NCBI GenBank assembly: GCA_013399695.1 | Contig: VXAU01003549.1 | Span: 814,344 to 878,343 of the forward strand | DNA from: Formicarius rufipectus | Taxonomy: Eukaryota; Chordata; Aves; Passeriformes; Formicariidae | DNA: 64,000 nt | Reading direction: 5' to 3' | Shown here: in pieces, positions 48,701 through 62,023 of the stretch | Numbering within the stretch: the first letter of the stretch is position 1 | Layout of the letters: every line of letters starts with the position of its first letter | Notes under the pieces: generated by a model | What the model was told of the DNA's origin: nothing | Seen by the model: the letters and a program-made list of their open reading frames with translations, nothing else | Databases searched by the model: none | Translations under genes and position numbers: made by a program

Positions 48701-51700
48701 TTCAGCTATGACAAAGAAGATATTATATTACATTTAGTTCAGTTATTGATTGGTAAAAGTCATTCTTTCTTGTAAATAGATTTCCAAGGATCATTTAATA
48801 ATCACTGCCTAAATCTCCAGTTAGCATAGGTTCTCTTCATTCTGCTGCTCAGTGAGAGACTGGCTCCACAAACTCTTTGTTTGTGTCCTTCTTTGTGAAT
48901 ACCACCATCATGAGCCCAAGCCAGGACTTTACACTTTCTTGGTTTTAAACTTTGAGCCAGAGTCACAGGAGAGAGAAAAAAGAAAGCTCCAGAGAAAACC
49001 TTACTGAGCATTTTCTATCTGCTCAGGTTGGAGAAGACTAAGTAGCAATTTGTGAATTAATTAACTGTAGAGTGAACTGTTTCAAACAATCTTATTATTT
49101 CACATAGGAGTAAAATATACGACAGACAAAAAAAAATTACATACTCTGATCTCAAACAATATTTTGTGCTATGGTCATGAACTGTCAAGCGTTTCAGCAA
49201 AAAGTCGTAGTGGTACTCTTTGTGCTACACAGCTCTCAGAAGCTACACCAACAAGACATTTGCTATGTACCCACCTGAGTGTATTTCATCATTGAAACAC
49301 TTGTGTGCCCACTAAAAATATATTTCTCTTTCTAGACTACTTGTGGCAACAGGTAAAGCCTAGGCAGCCAGGAGAAGCTGCTTGTTTACTGAGCCTGTCA
49401 GAACACTTTTGTGTCAATAGAGAAAATGTATGTGCACAGCTCTAATGGGGATCCCTCTGTTGTAATACCTTGTCATTTTGAGAGCATCTTGCCCTCCATG
49501 CCCCATGAGCATTTTTTACAGTCGAAATCAACATGCCTGAGTTCTTGTTTCCAACTTTCAGTAATGTTTATTATTGTTTGTCAGCAACTCAGCTCTGCTG
49601 GAAAAACCTCCTTTGGTGAATAATGAAGTCGTTCCCACAGTGACTGCTGGGTTCCAAAGTTTTCAGTACTCTACCTATGGCTATTTAGCTGTACATGAGA
49701 AGCACAAAAAACCTTACTTTTCATGGTCCATAAATAAACACCCAATCCAACACTTCAGCACATTTCTAATTGTAAGGCAGTGTATAATGTTTCAGTGCAC
49801 AATACAGATGTTTTCAGTTATTATAAGAAGAGGAGACAATGATGGTTAAGTATGTGTTTGCATTATAGTCACGGCATGAAATCATTATGTTCAACTTTCC
49901 TGATCATTTTCTTCATAGAAAAAGTAAAATTCTGTTCAGCCATGATTCTTTTCCACTTGGAACAAGTTGCAGAAAAGTCAAAGACATTTATTTATAGCCT
50001 TCTTACTTAAAATAAAGGGTAAAAGCTCTGTTTAAACACTGGACTCTTTCTGTACTCTTTTCCTGCTCTTAATCATATACCACCACTTAGCTGAAACGAG
50101 ACAGGGGGTTCAAGGATATATGCAAAAGCAGACTTGTCCTGTGAAATTTTTATCCTCTGTGATAACAACCCAATAAGCCATGTCCCTTGACCTATCCGTG
50201 CTGGGAGTTTGAGGCAACTGTCCTTAGTGGAACACCAAAGTGTTCTCTCACTAACACCAGGGTACTACCAAGTGTCTTTTTTTATATTGGCTCCCATTAG
50301 CTTTTCTCTACCTTTAGTTCTCTCCTTCTTTCTCCCCAGTCTTCCTGTCCATCTATCCAGGTAACCTTCTGTAAAGTTAAAACACTATGCAACAAAACCT
50401 GCTGTCATTTCCTTCCCTGTTCCAGAGCTAGCTCCCTTTAAATATGCCTAACTCCAATAAATTATTGCTTGATGAGAAAAACTCATTAGTTCACTTATAA
50501 AAAGCCCTGATCTCACAAACAGATATTTTATGAGCTCTATTTGTGTAGGGACAAATAACTATTTTGGTTATGTGAACAAGTCACATAGATACACATGGGC
50601 AGTAAATATCTGGGCTACTCCAGACCACAACTTGAGATCATTTTAACTTTAGAAAAATAAAACCTTAAATGGCTAAAAGGTTTTTGTATTCCTCAGTTGA
50701 AAGTGCTGGGTTTGCCTCTTCAAGAAGACATGGTTTGAGATCATTTTTGATGCACAAATGCAGATGAAGTACTGAAATCAAAAGAGAATAACTTGAAGTG
50801 ATCCAAAGCCATCACTACAGCAAGTCATAGAACTAAATGAAGCAAACTTTAAATCTTGTTATGCCTTTCTTTTCTTAACATACAGAACTGATGTGAGATG
50901 CCAAGCCAGACTAAAGGAGAGAAATCAGTCTCATGTTACAGTGCAAGCTTGATTTTAAGTCCAGCAAACCTGAAAATTCTTCAACCAGGTAGAGAATAAA
51001 AGACAGCAAGCTGTAATGACATTGCATACATTAAATGAAGTATTTCAAAAGAAAATGTAAGGCCAAAGGATTCGGTTACACAGACTTGAAAGAAAGCTTT
51101 TACTTTCAGATCAGTGCTGCTGATGAAAAAGATATCAAAACCCCAGATTTCATAATTAATCACATTTAAGATCCAATGAATTTTCACATTTCATTGATAA
51201 AATTATTTTACTTCAAGGATGAATTGAGCTTTGATTGATGTGCATACTTACACCTGAGGTTTAAAACCAACTGCAAGAAAAACTCTGGAAAAAAGTGTTG
51301 CAGCAGGTGAATGACATGACCTAAGATTGCAGATAAATGCACTGGTTGCAACAGATAATGTTTTTCAAAAGATTGATTGTAAACTCAAAAAACTGATTAT
51401 AAATTACTCACAAAAAGGTTATTTTTAAACTGTGTTTATTTGTAATTACTGAAGAAACCAATTTATAGAAACTTATTTCAATCTATTGAATGTCCCCAGC
51501 CATGTTTCTCACACCTCTGTGCTATGCATTGCTACAGTTTGATGAATGATCATATGAAAAGAAAAATCTTTGTAGGAAACTTTAACCTAGTCCTTTTCCT
51601 TCCATCTTCGAGTAACCTCCAACGGCACTTTTGGATAGTGTTCCAAAAACTGAATAAAGAAAAGCAAAATTCAATGCATTTATTACCCATGTCAAAAAGA

Positions 51701-54700
51701 GTTTGCAACTTGTTTAAAGAAGCCTCCAATGGTTCTTGGAGACACTGACTGCAAAAAATTATACATAAGTAGCACATTCATTACAGAAGAATTTTTCAAT
51801 GAGTATGGTTGAATCCTAAGCAGTAAATAGAGAGACATTAACCTTTTTCTTGGTACGGTTCAGCCATCAAGTTTGAATTGTTTTAATTTCCCCTTGTACT
51901 AGTTTTCAGAAATACAGAGCTTTTGTGAACAAATGTCGTGTGATGTGGGGGTTTTATTCCTCAAAGTTTCACTTCATGATGGTGCTCTTTATTTTGTGCT
52001 GTATGTCAACTAATTTTCATCATAGTCTTGTCACCTGACAAAATGACAGAAGAAAGCAGAACAAGAAGTATATCATCAGCAGCAATCCTTGTTTATCGAA
52101 GAATAGCCTAATTCATATGCGAAAAACATCTTTTTAGAGCACAAAATTAGCACAAATGAGAGGGAAAGATACCGTAAAGGACAAATTAGGAATTTGAAGA
52201 ATGTTGTAGAAGCACATTTGGACAGTATGGGATTATTTCTCTGGGTACCCGCATTCATTTAAATCTTGCTGTCCTCTATTCCACACAGCTACGTTAGTCC
52301 CAAAATCCTTGAATCTTTTTCCTCTGATTGCCTGTAAACCTTGAAAATAATATTTAAAACCAACTCATAGGAATCATTGTGCTTAATCGTGCTTCACAAA
52401 CTTCATACTGTATCCTGCATTTTAATTTTTATATTCAGTAAAAGTGACTGTAAACTATTTGGATGCTATTTGTAAACTAATATATTGTGGCGTGCTAGCT
52501 GGTACCAAAGTGAGGCATAAGCCTTTTAATAAGTCAGTCAAATCCCTTTACAGTATTGAGATTCCAAAGTAAAAACGGAACAATTTTACACTAATTAGGC
52601 ATTTGGTCTAACACATTAAATCCTGTTTGGGAATTTACCTTATTTACTTCAAGGACTGGATGTGGTGATAAAATGAATGTGACAGAAAAAAATTCTTGGC
52701 AATATGTTGATCATCTCTACAGTCTTCTAAAAGTTTTCCTGTATTACAGCTACAGTCTAATAGGATATCCAAGTAGGTAATTCCCACAACTAACTTTTAG
52801 TCAATCAGGAAACATATTTCTTAGAAGTAAACCACTGGAGAAAAATTAGTTTTATACTTGGTACTAACACATCTAACAAAAACATGTTTAGTGGTCAGAT
52901 TTCAAAATGTTTCAATTATAAATAAATTGTCTTTTTATTTAAACGTACAGATTGCCGGTGACTTAAGTATATATTGTAGAGTGCAAATTCCTCACCAACT
53001 AATAATAACAATTAAAAAAAAAAAAAAAAAAAAGACAGAGAAAAGCAGCCAAACCATCTGACAAAGCCTAGGGCACATGTAACCCCATCACTACAAATGA
53101 CTGCAGAGTTTACAAATCGAGCCAGATGCTGCTTCTGGAAGGATTTCATCTATAATACCCGAACCACATGACAGCCTATCACAACTCATGTTTGGCCTAA
53201 AGGTGTGCAACACTGGTGGAACAGGCAAATAATGAGAGAGAACAGGACTAGAAGCCTTAATCCTAACAAGGGAGAGGTTTTTTATTGAGATTTTTTTTGT
53301 GGTGGGGTTTTTTAAATATGAAAATTGCATTTTTTCTACCTGCAAACACTGGCACAGGTGGTGCTTCTATAATATGCTGTTACAATAGACTGTTTTGTTT
53401 GAAGTGTTGCCTTCATGTACAAAATCATGTCCAAATGTATTGGGTCTTCTAGAGTTTTTCTCAGAATTGGGTCAAATGTAGAGAAGATGAGTGACTCCTT
53501 GGCACATAAGAAATTTGCCCATAGCCCTTCTGGCAGGTGCAGCATCTGTGCATTCAATTCCTTTCCCCAGCCAGATATGTGTCTGGATAGTAAAATAATT
53601 ACTGAATGAGCAGACTTTATGAAAGCATTGAAAATATTCATGAATGCTTAATTTCACAAACAGGGACACTGGTAAGGGTTACATAATCCATTACATCTGG
53701 CTTCATTTTTCACTTTCTGATTCCTCTGCAAAATACTACTAGGCAAGGTTGGAGACTGAGACCAAATCCTGAGCCGTGGTACCGAGGTTTTAAGTAGAGA
53801 GATTCACTAGAACTGAGTTTTCTCCCATTTTACTTCTCTTTGACTGGTTTGAAGTTATCCTTATGAAAACCCTTCCTCGCTGAGCAGTCACGCCTATGTC
53901 TACCTGCAGTGTAATCTTTCCAACAACTTACAACTCATTCTTCAACCTGCATTAAATGACATTTAGTAGGATTATTTGATTTTTTTTTTAAATTATTTTG
54001 CTAGATGACTGTAGTTTTCTCTAATTAAAAAAAAAAAATCACCAAAAAACCATTGTGACTTCTAAAGGTAAACAAAACCATCCCCTTAGAGAACATCACA
54101 GCCGAGAGACAGCAAAAGAAACCATCATTCAGAGTAAGTTTGGTCTATTTCAGGAACTGTAACTATTCTCACATGAACACTTTTCTTTCTTTTTATTCTT
54201 CTTTGGGTTTTTGTTTGGTTTGGGCTTTCTTGGTAGCCAAGAGAGCTGTAAATCCTTGTTAATAAAGTAAGTTCTTGACAAAGAATCAGTCTCATACATG
54301 GTAGTACTTCATCAGTTCACAGCAGCACACTTATGCCTGGGTCTCATAAGCACTCCTATGAAAAATCTACAAGTTGCAGGAGCATACCAAAACAAGAAAT
54401 TCTTTCAAAAGGAGTATTCCTGTCTTAACTTTGCTGATTAGGAACATGGGAAGGAAACAAAGTGTCAGTAGGAGACTTGGTTCTTTTACTGTGATAGTTT
54501 AATCTATCTAGGCAAATCATTTATGTTAAAGAAGGTATAAGCTTCCAATTATAAATTGCATTTCACTTGCTTACATCCCAAAGTAAACAATGCCTAAAAT
54601 GACTGGCACTATTCTCACTGAACTAGTTGTGGAATAAATGTTAAACTTAATTGAATGTGGGGATACCATTACAATGATGCTATTTTTGGATAGGATAATA

Positions 54701-56740
54701 ATCTAACAACAAGAAAGCCTTGTGTGATATTCAGACATATCAGATATTCAGGAAAATCAAGGCCTTAATCAGTTGGACTCTGTGTCCTGCCGCAACTGGA
54801 AAATATTTTGTTGGATATTGCCCTTTCTAGATAGGCCTTCAAACCCCTAAGGGTCACTGGAGTCAGTGGCAAGGAAAGGAAGAACAGAACTGTGGATCTC
54901 AGCTGAAAACCTACGCTCAGCTTTGGAGGTACCAGCAGTAGTTAGATGCCCTGTTGCCCCAGAAGTCCAGCCCTTATAAGCGAGTGCCTTTATACAGTCC
55001 TGATGGTGTAACTGCGTAGACAGATCCTCATACATTCTGATCCTTCTCTGATCACAAATGTCATCTTTTTAAAGCCAGGATGCCTCAACAGAGTGCACAT
55101 GGGTGTCACAGCCAGGCACGCCACAAGCCTGCACTACAAATGCTTTCTTGTTCCTACATTAGAGATCAATTAGGACAACTTCCGTGCATACTGACAAAAT
55201 AAAATGGTTCCCACACCATTCATATTCCTTCTGTGATAAGATTCTATATAATCACCACCATCTTCATAAAACACAGTGTTTGCTTGAGATTGCCTCGTAC
55301 AGCACACAGCCAGTGTGGCCAAAATAAGTAAAAAAGGTAGAGTTAGCAAGTGGCAATGGCACATCAATGAAGTTATAGTTTGTCTACGCCCTCATAAGTA
55401 ACAAAATGAGATGGGACAAAAATTTTATAACACCTGTGTTGTGTCTCCTCATCCTCATTATATGTAATGCAAATGAGTTTCTGCTATCCCTAAAATCATA
55501 CAACAACTTAGGTTATGAGGGACTTCTGGATGGACATTTTTATGTGTTTCTTTCTGTTGGCTTTGTAACAGAAGATAGTACCTCATTTAGAACCAGCAGT
55601 CACAGCAGAACAAACAGTGGACACTGCCAGATAACTGCGTAGCTATTATTCAGGTGTTCATAACTTGTGGCATGTGAGCATCATGTTACCCTTTAGATAT
55701 TACTCGCAGATACAGTAGATTAGAGAGTTAAATGAAAATTGCTACAGAGCATAAAGAGGACATATGTGACTGCGCCTCTTCCCTGTGAAACAACAAAGGC
55801 TATACTGCACTCATGTTTATCTTCTGTTCTGTAGATTGTCTACAATGACTTCAGTGTGTGTGAAAAGAATGAACCAAATCATGTACATTTGGATTTAATG
55901 ACATTCAAACTGCTTAAGGAATGCTTACCATTTGAAAAACAATTAAAGACAGAGGAAGTAGGTCAATAGATACACCCTCACTTCATCTCACCTGTTCTAG
56001 TGAAACAGAACACCCATAATGCATGCACACAACATTGACACAAGGTTGTTTGTTATTCACTCTTTTCATGTACTGCCTCGTGCATCTTTGTCATGATTCA
56101 TTTTCCTAACAGCTATATCAACTGTTACAATTACTGCACAATACAGATTTAACACTATAATATTTCCAGATTGGAAGGAGAAAAATAATATATTAAGTGC
56201 TTGTGATATCCTTATGTATAAGTTTGAGAATCATTAAGTAGCTGTCACTCTTGCTTCCTCCTCAGCATCAATTACTCCACTCTGGTTTTACTTACTCCAC
56301 TCTGTATAATGAGTCCCTAGAGCATGTTTCATTGTGGGAGAATGAACACATTCTTCACTTGCGGTCAGTGGGATGTGGTTAATTTGAAATCACTTTAACT
56401 ATTATATCTGTCAAGCATGGTTATTTTATTTTCAATTCACATCAGTGTTTTAGTATGCATGTCTGGGTTAAACTGGTAGATTAATTTCCAAGAATTCCAT
56501 TGTAATGCTCTTGATCACTGCTTTTACATGTAGACTCTTGTTGAAACTTAGTATGTTCCCAATAAAATTTACTTCAGAGAAATCTATATTCAATATAAAC
56601 ACACATGATAAGCAGCACTCGCCATTGAATGAAAAAGGTGGCAAGACCAGGAAACTTCCAGCTTTTCTCATGAAAACCCAGAATCCTCATTCCATCTTAA
56701 CTTCTTTTCATTTATATCATCATGACATGCATTTGTGGGG
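39715..56740. other. Gene-free AT-rich DNA
   Basis: No supported gene in 17 kb. Simple sequence includes A12 at 41616-41627, a pyrimidine tract at 44069-44101, a T-rich tract at 45339-45370 and A20 at 53014-53033. One undetermined base lies at 43164. A good acceptor-like sequence (ttttctttccacag) ends at 41460, but every frame behind it stops within about 10 codons. GC-richer patches at about 43420-43800 and 47820-48060 have open frames but no recognisable product. No CR1 LINE 3' end (ATTCTATG-type octamer tail) was seen. Confidence 0.5.
53014..53033. repeat. A20 homopolymer
   Basis: Twenty consecutive A, flanked on the left by an AT-rich segment (aataataacaatt) and on the right by gacagag. 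It could be the tail of an old plus-strand retroposon, but no body or duplication is recognisable. Confidence 0.85.
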
Positions 56741-56762
56741 AAAAAAAAAAAAAAAAAAAAAA
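56741..56762. repeat. A22 homopolymer after GGGG
   Basis: Twenty-two A directly after tttgtgggg. Long homopolymers like this are prone to sequencing length error. No retroposon body is recognisable to the left. Confidence 0.85.
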
Positions 56763-59700
56763 GTGGTTCAGTAACTATGATCACTTTAACAGGTTTAATG
56801 GGTTTTTTCCTGCCATGTTTATTGATTGTATTGATCAAAAAATCTGCAGGTTTCAGTTCAGTGTGTGCAGATTCACAATTCACACTGTATCAAACTGTTA
56901 GGAGTTGTTGGGGTTTTTTCTGCCTTTTTTAAATATTGCAGCTTGAAATTTATAAATAGGCAGAATTTGAAGATGCTGAAATACTGACTTACACAGCTAC
57001 TAATAACAGGGTGCTCATATAGAGAATTAGAGGAACCGCCAATGGGCTTTTTATTACAGCAATATTGTACATATTACATGAATAAATTACATTGTTGCAT
57101 TATGCAGCTGCTGCATCATCAGTTTAGAGAGCAGACTGCGATCCTAAGTATTCGGGGATGCAAGCTCATTATCTCTAAACCCGCTTTGGTTACAGCCACA
57201 ATACAATCCAAGCTAAACTGCTTTCACATAATGCATTGCATATACCTATGCATAATCAGGTACGTGGCTCAGAGACGGACTGATGAGTTTAGGTGTCTAA
57301 TCAAATTTACAAAAAATAGTCTGCTTCTCTGAATCAGGCAGAATCTTTCACTTGGAAAGGTTATTAGGGAAACTGTATTACCCATAAAAATACAAATCTA
57401 CATATGTTGTGAAACATCATTTTTGATTTGAAATAATATGAGTAGAAAAATATGTGTGCGTATAACAACAGATCTCACTGCAAAAAGAAAAAAAAAAACT
57501 AAATTAAAACTGGTTTTCTCTATCTTATTATGATGATGACAACCACTAGTGTTTGAACACTGCCAAGGCACTTCTTGAAACTCAGTTGGTTTTATTCTCT
57601 GCACATTGTTCTCTCATCCCATCAAATAAAACAAATCTTAAAATTCTCCACAGCTGCAAATGTTTGCCTATGACTCGTAGATTCACGTTTACATATTTTA
57701 TATATTGATGCAAATATCTTTGGCTAGGCAAGTAATATGCTGTCAGTTCTGTTCATTTTGCTGAACCCCTGCTTCTTTACATTGCTATTTCTTTACTTTG
57801 CTGAAACTGTGTCTATTTTCATTGCTATTGTTATTCCCCTTCTCCAAAACCACATGCATCCCTTGCATCTCCCATCTGGCTCATTGTACTTATCATCCCA
57901 AGGAAAATACTGTGCCTGGTCAAATCAGTCAAGGTTTTACAACTAGCTTTAAGATGGACAATGTTTTACTACTGGTCTCTTGCCAGATGAGTCTGTTTGT
58001 TGTAGGATATTTCTACAGAGCTCTTCATAAGTGGTTTCTTGAAGAGGCTCCTAAAAGCTATTTAATCATTTTGATAATAGTGGTTAAGGTGAGGATAAAT
58101 ATGTAGTGCTATATCTTCTTATGCTTACATAATAAAACTAGATGTGAGAAAATATCACACTTCTAGCATAAGCAGTTTTAGAATAGAAATGGCCATCTTT
58201 CAAATCCCAAATTTGCATGCTGCTGTTTTGAATACTTTGAAGAGATTCTAGCAAATAAAGACCTAAGCCTAGTGAAAGATGATGTATATATCATAATGCA
58301 TATATTAATAAGGATGTTGGAAGACTGCACAGGACTCACTGGTTTTCTATCCACTAAAGACTGTGGCCTGGCACTGACAAAAACAGAACCAGAAAAGGAA
58401 AAGCTTTGAGGCTCTGTCTCTGCCACATCTGGACATCTTTCCAGCATAATGTAAGAAACACCCACATTACACTTGAAAGGGGAAAGAGGGCAATAGCAGT
58501 GTTGATTCAGCTATCAACCACATGTCACTCCCTCTTCTCCACTAAAAGCCGAAATACACTTTTCTTTATAAGGTTTTCCCATATAAATATCTAAACATTC
58601 TGCAACATTCAGACTTTCCTGAATTTAGACTAAGACAAAATGATTCCTGCATCTTCTATATCATTCCTACAGTGCTATCAGCTGCAGCTCCTAGCTACTC
58701 AGCAATCACAGACTGCTGAAGCTGAGAAGACAGACTTGAATCCTAGATAATACTACAGCATAAAGTAACATAGAACAACACCCTGTGTTAATGTCAGCTG
58801 GTTGGGTCCTGCTGTTAGGCCTTTGTGGTCCACAGAGATGAAAGTGAAGAACATAAATTTGAATACAGTCTATACCTATCGTTGACTCTGCCTTCTGTGT
58901 CCTATAATCATATAATTTTGTCTTCATTATTCACATTTTTTTAAAAAAAAAGCTTTTATAATGTCAAAAAATACTTTCATTGTAAAAATATGATCAACAA
59001 AACATTGAGAGAATAACAGGGGCAAGAAGTACAAATTTTTTCGTGCAGTTGACAGTGTTCATGCATTTTCGTGGTGAAAAGAACATATAGTTGAAAAGAA
59101 CAAAATTTGTCCTACATTTATAGGTAAGACTATCAAGGACCATCACTGATCTAAATCCAAACTTAAATATACTTGAAGTGACAAAGATCTTCTCAACTTT
59201 CTCTCAGAATATACACAGCATTTCTTAGAAAAACAAAAACAAGCTAAGTGGATAACCTTCTTTTGTAGAATGAAAGAGCGTAGTGTTTTCCACTATGAAT
59301 CTTGACAATTTTCTGTCTATATGTCACACTATATTTTGGAAAGAAACATTAAAATATTATTGCATATAAAAAAATAAAAGGAAATTAAAATTAGAAAATA
59401 TCTGAGTGAATGCTGCCCTACTCATAAAGCAGCACTGAGATATATATACATGTCTGTGTGTAATGTACATGCATTCACAAAAGCAGACCACAGCACATTC
59501 TATGTATGTAAAATAGCATGTACTATTTTAATGTTTTTGCAAAACCTTGAGTTTACTGAGTAAAATACTGAACAGATTTCTTCAGTTGTACTACAACAAT
59601 TTCAAACAGATTTGGTCCGAAATAATGCAGTTACAAGGAGGGAGTGAGATGTTTTCTAGCTTTTTTCATTTGTCTTTTTATCAAGAAATTGCTGATGCAA

Positions 59701-61636
59701 GCTGGATCACAGTCCCCTTTTGGTGACCACAGGCATAACTTGATTTGAAAATTTTTATTGGAAAGATTATTGTAGGCAAATAAGAACACCTTTCAGAATG
59801 GAAATGACTAGACAATCTCAGCTCAACTTTTATCACATGCAAACTAAAAAGGCAATCAACTCAATGGTAGTGTCTGATCTCTGCATGTCTCTTCAGAATC
59901 AGTCAGTAACCAGTACTGTGAGCAGCTGCAGAAAGTGAATTTAATGTTTCTTGTGTGCGTATAAAGAAAATGCAAAGCTGATTTTTTTTTATTCAGTTCC
60001 TGAGCACAAGAAAAAGTTGGCATGCAAGTTGCCTGTAATTACTGGACTAAAACAGTTAATGTATGAGGTTTTCTACCTCCAAGCTGTAGTGAGAGATGAA
60101 GAGAACCCATATGGGCCATTAGCACAAAGAAAGGAGAGTAACAGGAAAAGAAAAAAAAAATCTAAAGTATGTAAGGGTAACAGAGGGAAATAAGATTGAA
60201 AGAACAAAACATCAACATTATTAGTTATGAGGAACAGACAGGAGGGAGGTATTGCCTGCTGACCATGTGTAGCAATGCCAGAGTCTAAAAAAAAAAAAAA
60301 ANNNNNNNNNAAAAACAGCAACTGGGGTGTGGGATGGTGTCTCTCTAGATCTGATAGACAGCAGCAGATTGTTTTTATAGAAGGAAAAGGTGTCAGCAGA
60401 AAGGAAGGAGCATACACACATGGAAGCATTTGCTGTAAGAAGCCATTTGAAAAACAACTGAGGAGCTGAGTGGAAGAAACATCTGTGAAACATGCAGCAA
60501 GACCACCACTAGTGCTTCAGGGAAGAGGTGGGAACAGAAGGGAATACACAAACAGAGTTGGACATAGCATCTTGTCAGAATGACAAGGCAAAGTTGTAGG
60601 TACCTTCAAGAAAATCCAGCATCTTGTGAGTCTGAGTGGAAAAAATATTTTGTCCTCCTTAGGACAGAGCAAGGGCATTACTTCTTATACTTGTCAAGAA
60701 GCAATCAAATCTGTGCTCAAGGACCAAAGTCAGTCAAAGAGTGTACTCTTTAAGAAGAAACTACACTTTTCAGGGGTTATATTGGCCATTCTACCTACCA
60801 GGATCAGGATACTTTAGACTCTTTTCCATAGACCTGCTTCTTTCATTAATAACCTTAAATGTGAAAGTCTTGATCAGTATTAGCTTAAGGGCTTGCAAAT
60901 TGCCAGCAGAGAAAAACAATGACTGTGTAGCTTTGGGGTCAGTGCAAGCAGATGTGATGTGTAACATCAAGGAGGACGAAGTTCCACACCCTTTAGTTGT
61001 CTGGCGTTAATTTTGCAGTTCAGACCTTTTTTTTTGGTTGACAGAAGAAAGCAAAGTCTTTATCAGATCAAGACAGCATCTGAAGTGACTTCAGCTATTG
61101 CTCATGAAGACCTCAGTCTACATGCAAAATAACCTCTCTGTAACCCAAATGAAAAGGAAAGCATTGATCAGTGGAAATTTTACTTCTCTGGGTTTGAAGC
61201 ATTTTTTACACAAAGACTTTAATGACTTTTCAGCATTGCTGAGGAATGGTGAGGGAAAGGATATTTTACTGGCCAACTATTACATATAATTATATGGAAA
61301 ACCCATGTGCTACCCAAAGCCTCCTAAGGGGGTCACATAAAAGATGAGTCATAAGGTAACTGATTTCTACCAGATCATCCTTCCATTTGCTCACTGTAGA
61401 AAAAATAAACTATGGAATGTGAAAGAACTTTGAAGTGACTGATGATCTTGCTGCTTATTAACCACACTGAAGGCAACCTTAGGAAAAAGTAAATGAAGGC
61501 AAATGAGAAATAGAGACTGGAAGGTTCATTCCAACCACTATAAAGACAAAGCACACCTTTTATTCTTCACAGAGAGATATGCTCTTATTCTTGCCTAAGA
61601 GGTTAATGACAGCTCTTAAGGGAGATTAATACTGAG
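56763..61636. other. Gene-free AT-rich DNA with an assembly gap
   Basis: No supported gene. Frames of up to about 118 codons lack splice sites or motifs, and the one covering 60073-60429 on the minus strand crosses the gap and is partly an artefact. Small TA/TG-rich patches occur at about 59440-59480. Confidence 0.5.
60302..60310. other. Assembly gap (9 N) inside poly(A)
   Basis: Nine undetermined bases lie between A15 (60287-60301) and A5 (60311-60315). The true sequence is probably a longer homopolymer whose length could not be resolved, so reading frames across it are unreliable. Confidence 0.95.
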
Positions 61637-61671
<35 letters not shown>

Positions 61672-61727
61672 ACAACAAAAAAAAAAAAAAAAAACCACAT
61701 CCCTTTATTTTTAAAAAAAAAAAAAAA
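61637..61727. repeat. Compound poly(A) tract
   Basis: A run of 34 A (61637-61670), then cacaac, 18 A (61677-61694), a short ccacatccctttattttt spacer and 15 A (61713-61727). This is the most extreme low-complexity stretch in the window. It may be two nested retroposon tails or an expanded A-tract. The run lengths should be treated as uncertain. Confidence 0.9.
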
Positions 61728-61796
61728 TCTTAATTAAAATATGTATATTTTTCAAAAGACTAAATCTTGAAGTTAACAACTAAAAAAATACTGCAA

Positions 61797-61816
61797 TTTT
61801 TTTTTTTTCTCCACAG
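61797..61816 (+). promoter_or_regulatory. Strong splice-acceptor-like signal
   Basis: Twelve T followed by ctccacag, with branch-point-like ttaac and actaa 33-46 bases before the AG. It matches the vertebrate acceptor pattern closely and sits exactly before the open frame at 61817. Poly(T)-ctccacag can also arise by chance near simple sequence. Confidence 0.35.
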
Positions 61817-62023
61817 GCTAATAGTTGGGATTTTCCATGTGTTTTTAAGCTAGTACATGGGAAAGTCCCCTTTTCTAGTGAAACAGAAAATTTAAATAAC
61901 TACCTCAATATAAGGAGAAAAGGTCCAAAGGAGAAGAAGGATTCTTTAGAAAGAAGCAGTGTTTACTGCAATAACTTCCAGGCAACTTTTCTGCCATCAG
62001 TGGCTAACAAAGATTGGTTTTAA
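61817..62023 (+). CDS. Candidate 3'-terminal coding exon, unknown protein
   Basis: Directly after the acceptor one frame reads 68 codons without interruption to a TAA at 62021-62023. Its translation begins ANSWDFPCVFKLVHGKVPFS, continues through a basic segment IRRKGPKEKKDSLERSS and ends LPSVANKDWF. It has no internal ATG start in this frame, so it would have to be an internal or last exon. I recognise no family. Behind the stop comes AT-rich DNA, as in a 3' UTR, but no clear AATAAA was noted close by. Frames of this length occur by chance in this window, so the call rests mainly on the fit to the splice site. Confidence 0.22.
   Translation, partial: ANSWDFPCVFKLVHGKVPFSSETENLNNYLNIRRKGPKEKKDSLERSSVYCNNFQATFLPSVANKDWF

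Noticed and set aside
55406..55642. 78-codon frame starting with a true ATG and a leader-like segment (TPVLCLLILIICNANEF)
   Set aside because: A hydrophobic start is easily produced by T-rich codons. There is no upstream promoter, splice site or cysteine pattern to support a secreted peptide.
60073..60493. Minus-strand frames containing X residues
   Set aside because: They read through the 9-N gap and poly(A) at 60287-60315 and are artefacts.
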